This document shows positions 1-9,602 of a stretch of 64,000 nucleotides of DNA, piece after piece. Position numbers and translations under genes: made by a program. Positions within the stretch are counted from its first letter, which is position 1, and every line of letters begins with the position of its first letter. The stretch lies in contig DATCDR010000036.1 in the NCBI GenBank assembly GCA_036510575.1, positions 62,001 to 126,000 of the forward strand, given 5' to 3'. The DNA is from DATCDR01 sp036510575 (GTDB taxonomy: Bacteria > Actinomycetota > Acidimicrobiia > Acidimicrobiales > Bog-793). The notes beneath the pieces are model-generated. The model ran no database searches, was not told where the DNA came from, and was given only the letters and a program-made list of their open reading frames with translations.

Positions 1-884
1 ATCACGGGCAGACCGCTCGCCATCGCCTCGAGAGCGGTCAGCGTGAAGCCTCCCTCCTGACGCGAGAAATCCGAGGGCAGCACGTATATCGCCGCGGCCG
101 CATACCGATCACGAAGCTCGTCATCGCTGATTCGACCTACGAACTCAACCTGATCGGCCATGCCCGCCTGGTTGGCTTGCCGCTCGTATTCCCCGCGCAA
201 GTCGCCGTCACCCACCACGGTGAGGTGAAACGGTTCGCCGAGTTGCGAAAGCGCCTCCAAGAGGACGTCGAGCCCTTTGTAGCGGTGGAAACGATCGAGA
301 ATGCCGACGAACAACAGCTCAGTTCCACCATGGCGAGGTGGAGCTGCGAAGCGTTCGAGGTCCACCCCGGTCGGGATCACCGTGATCTTGGCTGCGATCG
401 AGGGACTGAGGCTTCCTAGCTCATCTCGCCAGGCATCTGAGACGACGATGATCCGATCGGCCAGACGCAGCGTGATGCGGTAAAAGGTTGCCCGGTAGAG
501 CCGGGCGGCGTAATCCGCAGCGCCCTCGCCCACTATCTCGTTGTAGAAGCTGACCACCGAGCCACGACCGAGCAGCCGCGCGATAAGTACTGACCAGTCG
601 CACGACCACGGCGTCGGTAGGTGGGTGTGCACGACATCCCAGGGCTCACGGATCAGCGCCCATGGCAGGCCGAGGGTGATGTTCGTGTTGGCGATCTTCC
701 ACTTCCACCGAAGGCGCCGAATCGGCACGCCATCTCCGAAGTCCGCGCAGTTGCGAGGCTCATCGGCGCAGAGGACGAGCACATCGTCACCGTCGGCCAC
801 GAGCCGGCTACATACGGCTTGCGCGACATTCTCCACGCCACCTGTGAAGGGGGGATATCGCGGAGGGGTCTCTACCAAACGCAT
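1..884 (-). CDS. GT4-family glycosyltransferase, partial (C-terminus outside window)
   Basis: Reading from an ATG at 882-884, 294 codons stay open to the window edge; the stop lies before position 1. The product is a GT-B fold, retaining GT4-type sugar transferase expected to act at the cytoplasmic face of the membrane. The N-terminus reads MRLVETPPRYPPFTGG, the proline/glycine loop typical of the acceptor half, followed by PWDVVHTHLPTPW. The donor half shows LLFVGILDRFHRYKG and then EGGFTLTALEAMASGLPV, the E-x7-E type nucleotide-sugar signature. The gene is divergent from the GT2 gene at 1014, with about 130 bp between them. Donor and acceptor sugars cannot be told from the sequence. Confidence 0.85.
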   Translation of the reverse strand, partial: MRLVETPPRYPPFTGGVENVAQAVCSRLVADGDDVLVLCADEPRNCADFGDGVPIRRLRWKWKIANTNITLGLPWALIREPWDVVHTHLPTPWSCDWSVLIARLLGRGSVVSFYNEIVGEGAADYAARLYRATFYRITLRLADRIIVVSDAWRDELGSLSPSIAAKITVIPTGVDLERFAAPPRHGGTELLFVGILDRFHRYKGLDVLLEALSQLGEPFHLTVVGDGDLRGEYERQANQAGMADQVEFVGRISDDELRDRYAAAAIYVLPSDFSRQEGGFTLTALEAMASGLPV

Positions 885-1013
885 TGCAGCACTGTATCGT
901 TGCGACCTCGCCGCCCACGGACCTAGGGACACTGCAATCGACACGGCCGTGAACCCCCTGACGAGTACGCTGAGCCGCACGTTCCGGACTAACGCCAGTA
1001 GGGGAACCGCTTG

Positions 1014-2243
1014 ATGAGCATGCAAAAGCCCGCCAGTGGATCGCTTCTCGTGTCTGTCGTGCTCCCCTGCCTAGACGAGGCGGACTCGGTTGGGCGATGC
1101 ATCGATGAAGCGCGCCAAGCGCTCGACGAAGCCTCGATAAAGGCCGAGATCGTGGTGGTCGACAACAACTCCACCGACAACTCAGCCGACGTAGCGCGCT
1201 CACATGGTGCGCGGGTCATCTTCGAGCCGAGCCCCGGCTACGGAAGTGCGCTGCGAGCCGGAATTCTCGCTGCCTTCGGCGAGATCGTGGTCATGGCCGA
1301 CGCCGATCTGACCTATGACCTTTCAAAGATCGAGCGACTCATCAGACCGGTCATGGACGGCTCTGCAGATCTCGTACTGGGCGAACGGCTCTCTGAAGCT
1401 CCAGCCTCGACGATGCCCTTCTTGCACAGAAAGCTCGGCACTCCAACGCTCACCTATCTCGTGAAGCGAGCCACGCACGGCCTGACCGTGAGCGACAGCC
1501 AGTCCGGGTACCGGGCATTCCGACGAACCGAGATCATCGAGCTCGGCCTCACCTCTACGGGCATGGAGTTCGCGTCCGAAATGCTGATACGAGCCGGCCG
1601 GAAGGGCCTCCGGGTCACCGAGACCAGCACCGGTTACCGCGAGCGAGTCGGTGAGTCGAAACTGAACACGATCTCGGACGGCTGGCGACACCTTCGTCAG
1701 ATACTCCTACTCGCACCCCAGATCATGCTGATCGCGCCAGGCGTGCTCCTGCTGGCTCTTGGTTGCCTCTTTAGTGTCTTCGGGCTCGTCGTTCCCTCCG
1801 GCCTCGTTATCGGCTCTCTTCGTTGGCAACCAAGCTTCATTTCCGGGATCGCCCTAGTTGTCGGGCTCCAGGCGCTCCTTGCAGGTCTCGTAATCGCGGA
1901 CCGTCATAGGGCGCTCTTCGAGGCACCCTCGTCGAAGCCAAGATCAGCGCCGTCATTGGCGTCGATATGCCTCGTGCTCGGCATCATCATCACGATCGCC
2001 GGGGTGGCCATCGACGCCACGCTGTTCGCGCTGTGGCTTCAACATGCCAGGAGCATCACGCGCGTGGTCGCCCTCGCGGCCTTGGCGCAATCGCTCGTCA
2101 TCGACGGCATTTCGATGATCGGCTTCGGACTGCTCGGCCCGGTTCTCGGGAGAAGCTGGCAGACCCCCGACTCCGCGATTCAGTGGACTGAGTCGTTTCT
2201 GGAGGACGGGGTGGTGGACTCCTCGACGGTTGTTCCGCTCTAG
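1014..2243 (+). CDS. GT2 glycosyltransferase with C-terminal membrane helices (polyprenyl-phosphate sugar synthase type)
   Basis: This is a 409-residue inverting GT-A enzyme. The N-terminus is VSVVLPCLDEADS, the nucleotide-binding DNNSTD lies near residues 50-55, and the metal-binding DADLTYD lies at 96-102. Four hydrophobic segments follow after about residue 235. This layout matches the dolichol-phosphate-mannose-synthase/GtrB group, which transfers a sugar from a nucleotide sugar to a polyprenyl phosphate for later use outside the membrane. A TTG sits at 1011 directly before the ATG at 1014; I prefer the ATG, which has AGGGGA about 10 bases upstream. It is divergent from the GT4 gene to its left and precedes the flippase gene. 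The sugar is unknown. Confidence 0.85.
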   Translation: MSMQKPASGSLLVSVVLPCLDEADSVGRCIDEARQALDEASIKAEIVVVDNNSTDNSADVARSHGARVIFEPSPGYGSALRAGILAAFGEIVVMADADLTYDLSKIERLIRPVMDGSADLVLGERLSEAPASTMPFLHRKLGTPTLTYLVKRATHGLTVSDSQSGYRAFRRTEIIELGLTSTGMEFASEMLIRAGRKGLRVTETSTGYRERVGESKLNTISDGWRHLRQILLLAPQIMLIAPGVLLLALGCLFSVFGLVVPSGLVIGSLRWQPSFISGIALVVGLQALLAGLVIADRHRALFEAPSSKPRSAPSLASICLVLGIIITIAGVAIDATLFALWLQHARSITRVVALAALAQSLVIDGISMIGFGLLGPVLGRSWQTPDSAIQWTESFLEDGVVDSSTVVPL

Positions 2244-2549
2244 GTGGGACCTGACGCTGTGGGCCGTCGCGAGGTCGGCGACCATGCACGGTATCTCGGC
2301 GCCACAGCCACAAACGCCCCGACGGCTTGGGAGTATCAGGGTTAGGCGACATCGTCGACACCGATCATGGCCAGCCCAACGACCGCTCGGTACGAGCGCA
2401 CACTTCGCGACATTGACGCAGATGGGTAGTGACCAGATCGAAGCACCAACATACCCATGCGGCATCCCACATGGCCATCTTGAGGGGTTCCGCGACTGCC
2501 ACTTAGAAGCGGGCTCAGCTGGCCAACACTCGCGATCGGCGCGAGCGGC
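2244..2549. other. Intergenic stretch, no gene recognised
   Basis: About 306 bases lie between the GT2 and flippase genes. Open frames exist on both strands, but none resembles a known family or continues a neighbouring protein. No hairpin terminator or clear promoter was recognised. Confidence 0.4.
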
Positions 2550-4064
2550 GTGCCGATAGTGCCATCTGGTGACGACGCGGACCACACGGACCAGATCCAA
2601 ACCCCAGGCCAAGTCGACCCCGCGCAAACGGCACTGCGCGGCGGCGTGCTCAGAATCGGCGGTTACTTCATCGGGATCCTTGTCGCGACCTTCTCCTCGG
2701 CCCTCTTCTTTCGCCATCTGGGAGTACTAAAGACGGGCGAGTACGTAACCGCTCTCTCACTCGTGGCAATCGTTGCGGGAGTCTCGGACCTCGGACTCAC
2801 CGCTGTGGGAATTCGAGAGATCTCCACCCGACCCCCCTCGGAGCGTTGGAGTCTCGCAAGCGACCTGTTGGGATTGAAACTCACACTCACAGCGATCGGT
2901 GGCGTGATCGTGACGACGATCACCTGGTTCGCGTACTCGACGACGCTCGCGGCCGGCGTCGCGCTCGCGGTGGTGGGCCTCGGACTGAGCGCAACCCAAG
3001 ACAACTTCGCGATAGCGCTCGTGGTCGACCTGCGACTTGGGTGGGTCGCCGCGCTCGACCTAATGCGGAACCTGCTCACCGCGGCGTGCACGATCGCACT
3101 CGTGCTACTCGATGCCGAGCTCGTCCCTTTCCTCGGGATCTCGATCCCGGTATGCGCCGCCACGACGTTCGCCACGATCATCCTTGTCCGCAACGGACGA
3201 TCTCTGGCTCCGAGATTTAACCTGCGGCGATGGCGGCAATTTGCCGCGACGGTGCTGCCTTACTCCGCCGCAGTAGCGGCCTCGACGCTTTACTACCGAG
3301 TGTCGATCCTGCTCGTATCAGCGATTTCAAATGGCCACCAACTCGGCTACTTCAGCGTGTCCTACCGTGTAATCGAGGTACTCACGGTCGTTCCCACCCT
3401 GTTGGTCAGCTCCGCCTTTCCTATTCTCGCCCGCGCGGCGAGAAGCGACCACGCCCGCTTCACCTACGCCATTCGAAAAGTGTTCGAGCTCTCATTCATC
3501 GTGGGAGCCTTTATCGCGGTGTCGACAGCGGTAGCAGCCCCGATCGCAATCGACATCATCGGTGGACCGCAATTTCGCCCGGCTGGCGTGGTGCTTGCGT
3601 TCGGAGGGCTGGGTCTCGGCGCGATGTTCATCAACGCGGTGTGGAGCTACGGGCTTTTGAGCCTCGGAGAGTTCAAGGCCATTCTGCGTATCAATACCTC
3701 GGCACTCATCTTCAACGCCATCCTCGTCGCACCTTTGGTCGAAATCGCGGGTGCCCGCGGAGCTGCGATCGGAACCTCGATCACGGAGGTACTCGTCGCC
3801 GTGGTCCAAGGATGGGCCTTCACCCGCACCGGACACCCCGTGCGCACATCACTCGGCATCGTGCCACGTGTCCTGCTTGCCTCTGGAATGGCACTCGTTC
3901 CGCTTGCCCTTACCGCAATTCCCACACTCGGAAGACTCGTGATATCTGTCGCCGTATTCACCGCGATCGTGGCGCTCACGCATGCCATTCCGCGCGAGGT
4001 CTACCAGTTCTTGCCACTTGACCGCTTTCGCCACCGAACGAGGCGAGCAGGCTCACCGAGCTGA
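2550..4064 (+). CDS. Polysaccharide flippase (Wzx/MATE-like, MOP superfamily)
   Basis: The 504-residue protein is almost wholly hydrophobic, with about 12-14 predicted membrane segments. It starts the fold with RIGGYFIGILVATFSSALFF and FRHLGVLKTGEYVTALSLV, and later has ISTRPPSERW and LPYSAAVAASTLYYRVSI. This is the pattern of lipid-linked oligosaccharide flippases, which move an undecaprenyl-diphosphate-linked repeat unit across the cytoplasmic membrane. The first ~30 residues are polar and lie before the first helix. The GTG at 2550 is weakly supported by a ribosome site, and another in-frame GTG lies at 2559. It is convergent with the GT4 gene ending at 4073. It is the only flippase recognised in the window, so it probably serves the surrounding glycan genes. 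Confidence 0.85.
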   Translation: MPIVPSGDDADHTDQIQTPGQVDPAQTALRGGVLRIGGYFIGILVATFSSALFFRHLGVLKTGEYVTALSLVAIVAGVSDLGLTAVGIREISTRPPSERWSLASDLLGLKLTLTAIGGVIVTTITWFAYSTTLAAGVALAVVGLGLSATQDNFAIALVVDLRLGWVAALDLMRNLLTAACTIALVLLDAELVPFLGISIPVCAATTFATIILVRNGRSLAPRFNLRRWRQFAATVLPYSAAVAASTLYYRVSILLVSAISNGHQLGYFSVSYRVIEVLTVVPTLLVSSAFPILARAARSDHARFTYAIRKVFELSFIVGAFIAVSTAVAAPIAIDIIGGPQFRPAGVVLAFGGLGLGAMFINAVWSYGLLSLGEFKAILRINTSALIFNAILVAPLVEIAGARGAAIGTSITEVLVAVVQGWAFTRTGHPVRTSLGIVPRVLLASGMALVPLALTAIPTLGRLVISVAVFTAIVALTHAIPREVYQFLPLDRFRHRTRRAGSPS

Positions 4065-4072
4065 GCCAAGCC

Positions 4073-5158
4073 TCAACGCCTCGAACTCGGATCCCGGGTC
4101 ATGAGGTCCTCGACCGAGGAGAGAACCAGATCCTCAAAGCGCTCACGCGAGTAGCTCTTGCTCGCCTCGACCGCCGATCTTGAGAGCTCAGCGCGACGAG
4201 CACCGTCGGTCATCAACATCACCGTCTCGCGAACTAGCTCCTCGACCGTCTGCCATCGCACTCCGACGTCTGGAGTTACGATCTCATGCTGGCCGCCGTC
4301 GTCGTAGACAAGCGGCACAGCTCCCCAGCTCATGGCCTCAACCGTCGAGATACCAAAGTGCTCGGCGGCTTGTGGCTGCGTCGGCTTTCGGCCATAGCCT
4401 GCCGCGTGCCAATAGAGACTGGCCTCGCCCAAGAGATCCACGAGCTCCACTTGGGGAACGTTCAAGGCAAACTCGATCCGATGGCCTGCGGCCTGCTGGC
4501 GCAGTGTCGCAAGGTACTTATCCGTCTGATGATCAACAGGAGCAGCGCCTGCCAAAACCAGCCTCCAGCCGCTCCGCACGGATTCCGGCAACGAGACGAA
4601 CGCATCAATGAGGACGTCTTGTCGTTTCCTGTTCCCTGACGTGTTGAATCGACCGATCGAGAGAATCGTTTGCCCCTTGGCTGCAGCATCGGGCAGGCCA
4701 CGGTCGATGGTGGGCGAGATCACCCGGGCGTTGATATGCCATCGACGCGTTGCCCACTCTCGGACGAAGTCGGAGTACACGACCGCCTGATACCCCCGAA
4801 GTATTCGGGCTCGTTCGAGTGCTCGAATAGGCCGCCACGGTCTGAATCTGGCGAACGGAAACTGAACGATCAGGAGTGAGGAGTGAGCACGGCTCCGCGG
4901 TGGAATGTCGATAGTGACAACGACGGCCAGGTCAAACGATGCACTCTGGCGTGTGAATTCTCGGTCAGACATTGCCGACATCACGAAGTCGTCGGGAAGT
5001 CCCCGAGCCGAGAGCGTTGACGGTAGTGGAACATCGCGGCCACCGACCACGACATCGAACGATCCTCGAATCGTCTCGGCGACCGCGAACATGTACCGCT
5101 CGCCGCCACCGAGCGTCGCTAGATAGGGGTCGTAGACGAGAGCTCTCGCTCTAGCCAC
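4073..5158 (-). CDS. GT4-family glycosyltransferase
   Basis: This is a 361-residue GT-B sugar transferase. The N-terminal YDPYLATLGGGERY has the glycine-rich acceptor loop. The C-terminal half has ILSIGRFNTSGNRKRQD, the sequence YWHAAGYG, and then EHFGISTVEAMSWGAVP, the canonical GT4 donor-binding stretch with its two glutamates. The YWHAAGYG plus EHFGI arrangement is typical of GT4 proteins related to ALG11-type mannosyltransferases, but the sugar here is unknown. The start is GTG at 5156-5158. It overlaps the TAG of a short upstream reading frame (5151-5312), which suggests that the upstream gene has decayed or been shortened. No membrane helices are seen. Confidence 0.85.
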   Translation of the reverse strand: MARARALVYDPYLATLGGGERYMFAVAETIRGSFDVVVGGRDVPLPSTLSARGLPDDFVMSAMSDREFTRQSASFDLAVVVTIDIPPRSRAHSSLLIVQFPFARFRPWRPIRALERARILRGYQAVVYSDFVREWATRRWHINARVISPTIDRGLPDAAAKGQTILSIGRFNTSGNRKRQDVLIDAFVSLPESVRSGWRLVLAGAAPVDHQTDKYLATLRQQAAGHRIEFALNVPQVELVDLLGEASLYWHAAGYGRKPTQPQAAEHFGISTVEAMSWGAVPLVYDDGGQHEIVTPDVGVRWQTVEELVRETVMLMTDGARRAELSRSAVEASKSYSRERFEDLVLSSVEDLMTRDPSSRR

Positions 5159-5312
5159 GGTGGCCCAGCGCAGAGGGACCCTGGCGCTCCCGAGCTGGAT
5201 CAGTAAACGTCATTCGAGCGACCAACTCCTTGCCGGACGCGCGCCGAAAAAAGGGAGGCCAAAGCTGGGTCGCTTCGTCGCGAACCACGACGACCACGCC
5301 GATTGTGGGCAC
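5151..5312 (-). CDS. Short ORF overlapping the start of the downstream GT4 gene, unrecognised
   Basis: A 53-codon frame begins at GTG 5310-5312 with PTIGVVVVVRDEATQLW, and its TAG overlaps the GTG start of the GT4 gene (GTGGCTAG). The overlap and the beta-strand-like start, reminiscent of a GT-A N-terminus, could mean translational coupling or a truncated relic. No family is recognised, so treat it as a candidate only. The rest of the stretch up to 5526 holds another unassigned minus-strand frame (5325-5528). Confidence 0.25.
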   Translation of the reverse strand: MPTIGVVVVVRDEATQLWPPFFRRASGKELVARMTFTDPARERQGPSALGHRG

Positions 5313-5526
5313 TGTTGACTCTCCTCATGACTCCCCTGCGGCCATCCTGTCATGCGAGTCCAACGAGATGACGACGTCAATCCACGACACTTCGGCAAGG
5401 AGAGACGGGTCCGGCTGCGACATCCTCAGCCGAGGAATACCTAAGTATCGCGTCCGCACGAGCGGGAGTACCACCTCGACAGCCGAATCAAAATAGGCTG
5501 TAACGAACTTCTCTGAAGGACGTGGC

Positions 5527-6354
5527 ATGGGAATCGTTACGTTTGGGCTACCTATTGATCTCGCACGTGAGCTCGTGCGTGCGGGCGGGCTTAGCGCTGC
5601 CGTGGAAAGCGGAACCTACCTAGGAGATAGTGCTATAGCACTTCGCGAGTTAGTTCCAACGGTCGTAAGCATCGAGCTCCTAGATGAGCTTTATGAAAGG
5701 GCGAAACGCAACGTTGGAAATAGGGAAGGAATCGAGCTCCTAAAAGGCTATTCACCACTCGTGCTTTCAGAGATCGTAGATCAGCTACCAGGACCGACAT
5801 TATTTTGGCTGGATGCACATGGGGGAACAGAAGGTGTTCCAGATCTCGATGCAGAATTCAGCGAATGTCCGCTGATGGACGAGCTCGCAGCAATTGCCAA
5901 GTCTCCCTTCGCTAACAGAAGCTGCATCGTCATCGACGACGCCCGCGCTTTTTTTGGACCCATGCTGCAACACGACCCAAGTCAGTGGCCGACGTTTTCG
6001 GAAGTGAGTGACTACCTCCGCACGATGGGCGATCGGTACGTCACCGTTCTCGACGATGTGATCATCGCCGTTCCTTCCGATCTGCAATCGACCGTGAACG
6101 CCTGGTGGCGAACCAAACTCAGCCAGCGTCACGGCTATGAGGCACTACAAGAAAGAGTGCAGCAGCTCTCAGATCCGTCCCCGCTCGAGGCGTCCGTGCG
6201 TCTCGCTCGAAGCCTCTTGCCAGGGCGACTCCGCAACAGCGTCTCGCTCTGGCTGACGAGTCACGGCGTCAAGGCTCCAGCGGCGCGGCAGAACTACCTT
6301 GGGTCTGACCAGATCATCGGAGACGAGCAGGCGAAAGCATCGCCGCGCGGATGA
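5527..6354 (+). CDS. Class I SAM-dependent methyltransferase-like protein
   Basis: The 275-residue protein has a Rossmann-type SAM pocket: AAVESGTYLGDSA (residues ~24-36, equivalent to motif I), VVSIE ending in the acidic residue of strand 2 (E50), and TLFWLDAHGG near residues 96-105. It resembles small sugar or peptide methyltransferases of the Methyltransf_24/FkbM-like groups. The start is well supported by GAAGGA at about 5514-5520, seven bases before the ATG. The first third is rich in A/T-ending codons (TTA, ATA, AGA, GTA), unlike its neighbours, which suggests recent transfer. It probably modifies a sugar of the local glycan; the substrate is unknown. Confidence 0.7.
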   Translation: MGIVTFGLPIDLARELVRAGGLSAAVESGTYLGDSAIALRELVPTVVSIELLDELYERAKRNVGNREGIELLKGYSPLVLSEIVDQLPGPTLFWLDAHGGTEGVPDLDAEFSECPLMDELAAIAKSPFANRSCIVIDDARAFFGPMLQHDPSQWPTFSEVSDYLRTMGDRYVTVLDDVIIAVPSDLQSTVNAWWRTKLSQRHGYEALQERVQQLSDPSPLEASVRLARSLLPGRLRNSVSLWLTSHGVKAPAARQNYLGSDQIIGDEQAKASPRG

Positions 6355-6429
6355 TCTACAACATCGAGAGCCGCACGGGCCCCAGCTCCCAACAGAACGT
6401 GCCGCGCCTGGCCGAGAAGGGTCTCGTCG

Positions 6430-8313
6430 TTGCGCGCCACAATCCCTGACAGCACCACTCGGTCCGTCGCGGACGCGCCTTCAAGTAATGGAACCAGGGC
6501 CTGGATTTCAGTTGCCGTTGTCCTTGCGTACTGCATCGCCGCGCTAGCCGCGAATTGGCCTGCATGGCCTGGCGATCCGTCGCTAATACGTCAGGGTGAC
6601 CCGTCGCTCGTGACTTGGTTCCTCGCGTGGTGGCCGCACGCGATCTTGCGGGGTCAGAACCCTTTCTTTACGACCGCCATGAACTACCCGATTGGCATCA
6701 ACATGGCCGACAACGTTGGGATGGCGCTGCTCTCGCTACTCACCGCGCCGCTGACTCTCACCGCAGGACCGATTGCCAGCCTCAATCTTTTGGACTGGCT
6801 GGCCTTTCCAGCTTCTGCTGCTGCTATGTACTTTGTTCTGCGACGGTACATCCGATGGCCTCCGGCAGCCTTCCTCGGGGGCGCTCTCTACGGCTTCTCG
6901 CCATACGTCGTCGGTCAGGCAAATCAGCACCTCTTTATCGCGATCATTCCGTTGCCACCGCTCATTTTCATGTGTGTGTTCGAACTCTTGGTACTCCGCT
7001 CGCCGAACCAGCGACGATGGGGCGTTGCGCTCGGGCTTTTGGTGGTGGCGCAGTTCTTCATCGCGCAAGAGATCGCGGTTACGACCGTCGGGATGGGCGC
7101 GATCGGATTGGGGTTACTCGCCATCGTCAGGCCTCGGTCGGCTCTCCCGGCTCTTCGTCACGCAATGGAAGGGCTAGTTCGAGCGGTCGTGATCGTCGTC
7201 GCGTGCCTCGCGTATCCGTTCTGGGCTGACGTCGCGGGTCCTGAGCATTACACCGGGGCTGCCCATGTCGGGGGTCTCAGTGCGGACCTCCTCGGAAGTG
7301 TTCTACCCACGTCGGAGCAACTCTTCGCGCCTGCGAGCTGGCTCGCCATCGGTAACAAGCTCGTTGCGGGCAATGTCGCGGAAAATGGGAGCTACCTGAG
7401 TATTCCGATCCTCGCTCTGGCGGCCTTCTTCGTTATTCGCTACCGACGTGACCGCTGGATCCGATACGTAGCCGCCCTAATGGTGGTGGCATGGGTACTA
7501 ACGCTCGGGTGGCGCCTAGTCATCGACGGAACACAGACGAGCGTTCCCCTGCCGTGGAGTCTCTTTCAGAACGCGCCGATACTCCAGAATCTGCTCGCTG
7601 TTCGCATCACGCTGTTTGTCTGGCTCTTCGCAGCACTTCTGATCGCCCTGGGCCTCGATCGCGCGTATGACGAGTTCAAGCTAGGTCGACGCAATTCGTT
7701 ACCTGCATCGCACGGACCTTCCCAACGTACGCGGAGCGCTCTCCTGGCTTCGACCGTTGCGTTGCTGACGTGCGCGTCGCTTGTGGCACTCATCCCGAAG
7801 TGGCCCTACTCCGGCACCGCACCCGCCGGCGTACCCTCATATTTCACCTCTGGCGCCGCCAAGCAGATTCCCGTCGACAGCGTGGTTCTGATCTCTCCGT
7901 ATCCGGTGCAAGGGACTCAGAGCTCAGAGCCTCTGCTCTGGCAAGCGGTGGCCGGCTTACGCTTCAAGATCATCGGGGGTTATGGCGAGTTCGCGCTGCC
8001 AAACGGTGGTGCCACCGGCTACCCGGCCGCCCTGTCGCCTATCGCGATCGAGGACTTTCTCGGGAACGAAATGACCGGAGAACCAGGCTTTTTCGGATAC
8101 GGCATGCCGCAACTGACCCCGAAGTCAGTCTCGCAATTCCGAACATTCCTGCGGCGGTATCGGGTGGGAACCGTCTTGGACTCCAAACTCGGCTTGTACC
8201 CGGCGCCCGTTTATCAGCTTTTCTCGATGACGCTCGGCCCGCCGTCAGCCTCAGAGGGCTCGATCATGGCGTGGTACGGCGTCCAGAATCGTTTGCGCTC
8301 GAATCCCAAATGA
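6430..8313 (+). CDS. Large polytopic membrane protein, GT-C-like glycosyltransferase candidate
   Basis: This is a 627-residue integral membrane protein with about ten or more hydrophobic segments and a C-terminal extracytoplasmic domain after about residue 450. After the first helix comes RQGDPSLVTWFLAWWPHAI, then NPFFTTAMNYPIGINM. An acidic residue in this first external loop is the hallmark of GT-C enzymes, which use polyprenyl-phosphate sugars as donors outside the membrane. The start is TTG at 6430, with no obvious alternative before the first helix. It lies downstream of the methyltransferase at 5527 on the same strand, 75 bp apart. The family assignment rests on architecture only. A polymerase or lipid transferase is possible. 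Confidence 0.7.
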   Translation: MRATIPDSTTRSVADAPSSNGTRAWISVAVVLAYCIAALAANWPAWPGDPSLIRQGDPSLVTWFLAWWPHAILRGQNPFFTTAMNYPIGINMADNVGMALLSLLTAPLTLTAGPIASLNLLDWLAFPASAAAMYFVLRRYIRWPPAAFLGGALYGFSPYVVGQANQHLFIAIIPLPPLIFMCVFELLVLRSPNQRRWGVALGLLVVAQFFIAQEIAVTTVGMGAIGLGLLAIVRPRSALPALRHAMEGLVRAVVIVVACLAYPFWADVAGPEHYTGAAHVGGLSADLLGSVLPTSEQLFAPASWLAIGNKLVAGNVAENGSYLSIPILALAAFFVIRYRRDRWIRYVAALMVVAWVLTLGWRLVIDGTQTSVPLPWSLFQNAPILQNLLAVRITLFVWLFAALLIALGLDRAYDEFKLGRRNSLPASHGPSQRTRSALLASTVALLTCASLVALIPKWPYSGTAPAGVPSYFTSGAAKQIPVDSVVLISPYPVQGTQSSEPLLWQAVAGLRFKIIGGYGEFALPNGGATGYPAALSPIAIEDFLGNEMTGEPGFFGYGMPQLTPKSVSQFRTFLRRYRVGTVLDSKLGLYPAPVYQLFSMTLGPPSASEGSIMAWYGVQNRLRSNPK

Positions 8314-8633
8314 GGCGGTCAGTTCGCTAGGGACATCGGTGGATAGATGCTGGTCGCTTCAAGGCTCAGCCGCGCACCACGACCGCTATCAGAGCTCGAC
8401 TCGTTAGCAATCAGCGGATTCACGAGATCAAGTAGGGGTACTCCTCAGCTGCTTGGCCGAGCTTGCGAACAAGTGGCTGAAACAACGCATCGACCAACGA
8501 AGAGATCCAAGTCGGCGAGCGCAACTCGGATCGAACACGGACCGAATGGTGTCGCCCGAGGCGAGGCTGTCGCGCAGGCAAGATGGCGCCGCTTGCCGTA
8601 GGCGGGCTGGACCCGCGCAGTACGCTCGTCGCT
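8314..8633. other. Intergenic stretch, no gene recognised
   Basis: About 320 bases lie between the membrane protein stop and the preferred start of the methyltransferase. Short plus-strand frames run through it, but none resembles a known protein. A promoter for the downstream gene could lie here; none was recognised. Confidence 0.4.
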
Positions 8634-9434
8634 ATGCCAACAGCCAAAGAAGATCTCCGGCGGCGGGTAGATGAACTTACCTGGTTTCATCAAATCGACC
8701 TTGGAGGCGGAATTGTTACGCCAGGCAGAGACAAGACCGCCCGCAAGCTAAAGGCGTTGCAATTGCCGTCACTTGCCGGCAAGACCGTCCTCGACATCGG
8801 CGCAAACGACGGCTTCTTCTCCTTTGCGGCCGAGCGTGCCGGGGCATCCCGGGTCGTCGCCGTTGATTCATATGCCTGGAGTAGCTCGTCCACGCCCGAT
8901 GCGCCACTAGCGCAGACGAAGGCCGCCTTTGACCTCGCGCACGACGTGCTCGGGTCCCGAGTCGAGACGCTCGAAGCCGACCTGTACGACCTGACGGTGG
9001 AGGAAGTCGGAAGCTTCGACGTGGTGCTGATGCTTGGAGTGTTGTATCACCTGCGCAACCCGATGCTTGGGCTAGACCGCCTCGCCAGCCTCACCAAAGA
9101 GCTGATGGTGGTTGAGTCGTTGGTAGATCTGGTTTGGAGTCGTCGTCGAGTTGTCGGCTTCTATCCAACGGACGCGATCCCAGAGGGTGAGCCGAACTGG
9201 TGGGCTCCAAATCCGCTCGCGATGCGCGCCATGCTCCTTACCTCTGGCTTTCGCGAAGTTGAGGTCATCGGAGAACGCGGCGTCATCAGCAAGATTGGCC
9301 ATACGGCCTACAACGCCGGCAACATCGTCCACAGCCGGATAATTGATGCCCGGAGCCGGATAACCGATGGCCGCCTACCCCTCGATTGGACCTGGCTGAG
9401 TACGGACCGAGCCATCATGCACGCCCGTCGGTAG
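8634..9434 (+). CDS. CmoB-like (DUF1698) SAM-dependent methyltransferase
   Basis: The 266-residue protein begins MPTAKEDLRRRVDELTWFHQ, followed by a DLGGGIVTPG segment matching the start of CmoB-like enzymes. It has motif I VLDIGANDGFFSFAAERAG, the strand-2 acid in VVAVDSYAW, LMLGVLYHLRNPM (the Y-H-L motif of this family), and the downstream WWAPNPLAMRAML. True CmoB carboxymethylates tRNA wobble uridine. In glycan regions such proteins are usually sugar or lipid methyltransferases, and the setting favours that here. An upstream in-frame ATG at 8583 would add 17 residues that do not fit the family, so I chose 8634. The substrate is unknown. Confidence 0.75.
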   Translation: MPTAKEDLRRRVDELTWFHQIDLGGGIVTPGRDKTARKLKALQLPSLAGKTVLDIGANDGFFSFAAERAGASRVVAVDSYAWSSSSTPDAPLAQTKAAFDLAHDVLGSRVETLEADLYDLTVEEVGSFDVVLMLGVLYHLRNPMLGLDRLASLTKELMVVESLVDLVWSRRRVVGFYPTDAIPEGEPNWWAPNPLAMRAMLLTSGFREVEVIGERGVISKIGHTAYNAGNIVHSRIIDARSRITDGRLPLDWTWLSTDRAIMHARR

Positions 9435-9602
9435 GTGTGGTCTGTGCACCGACCACCGATGGCTTCGCGGATCGTTGCTGGCGGCGGGAACCTGGTTGGC
9501 AGCGCCCACCAACAAGCAGCGCCGAGCAACACACCACGACGGACCTGACTCAGAGCTCTAGCGTCTCGTCCAACCCGAGGACCTCGGGACGCTTACCTCC
9601 GG

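Noticed and set aside
1953..2717. A 254-codon minus-strand frame across the end of the GT2 gene, the intergenic region and the flippase start
   Set aside because: It overlaps two clear genes on the other strand and has shadow-type composition with no recognisable motif.
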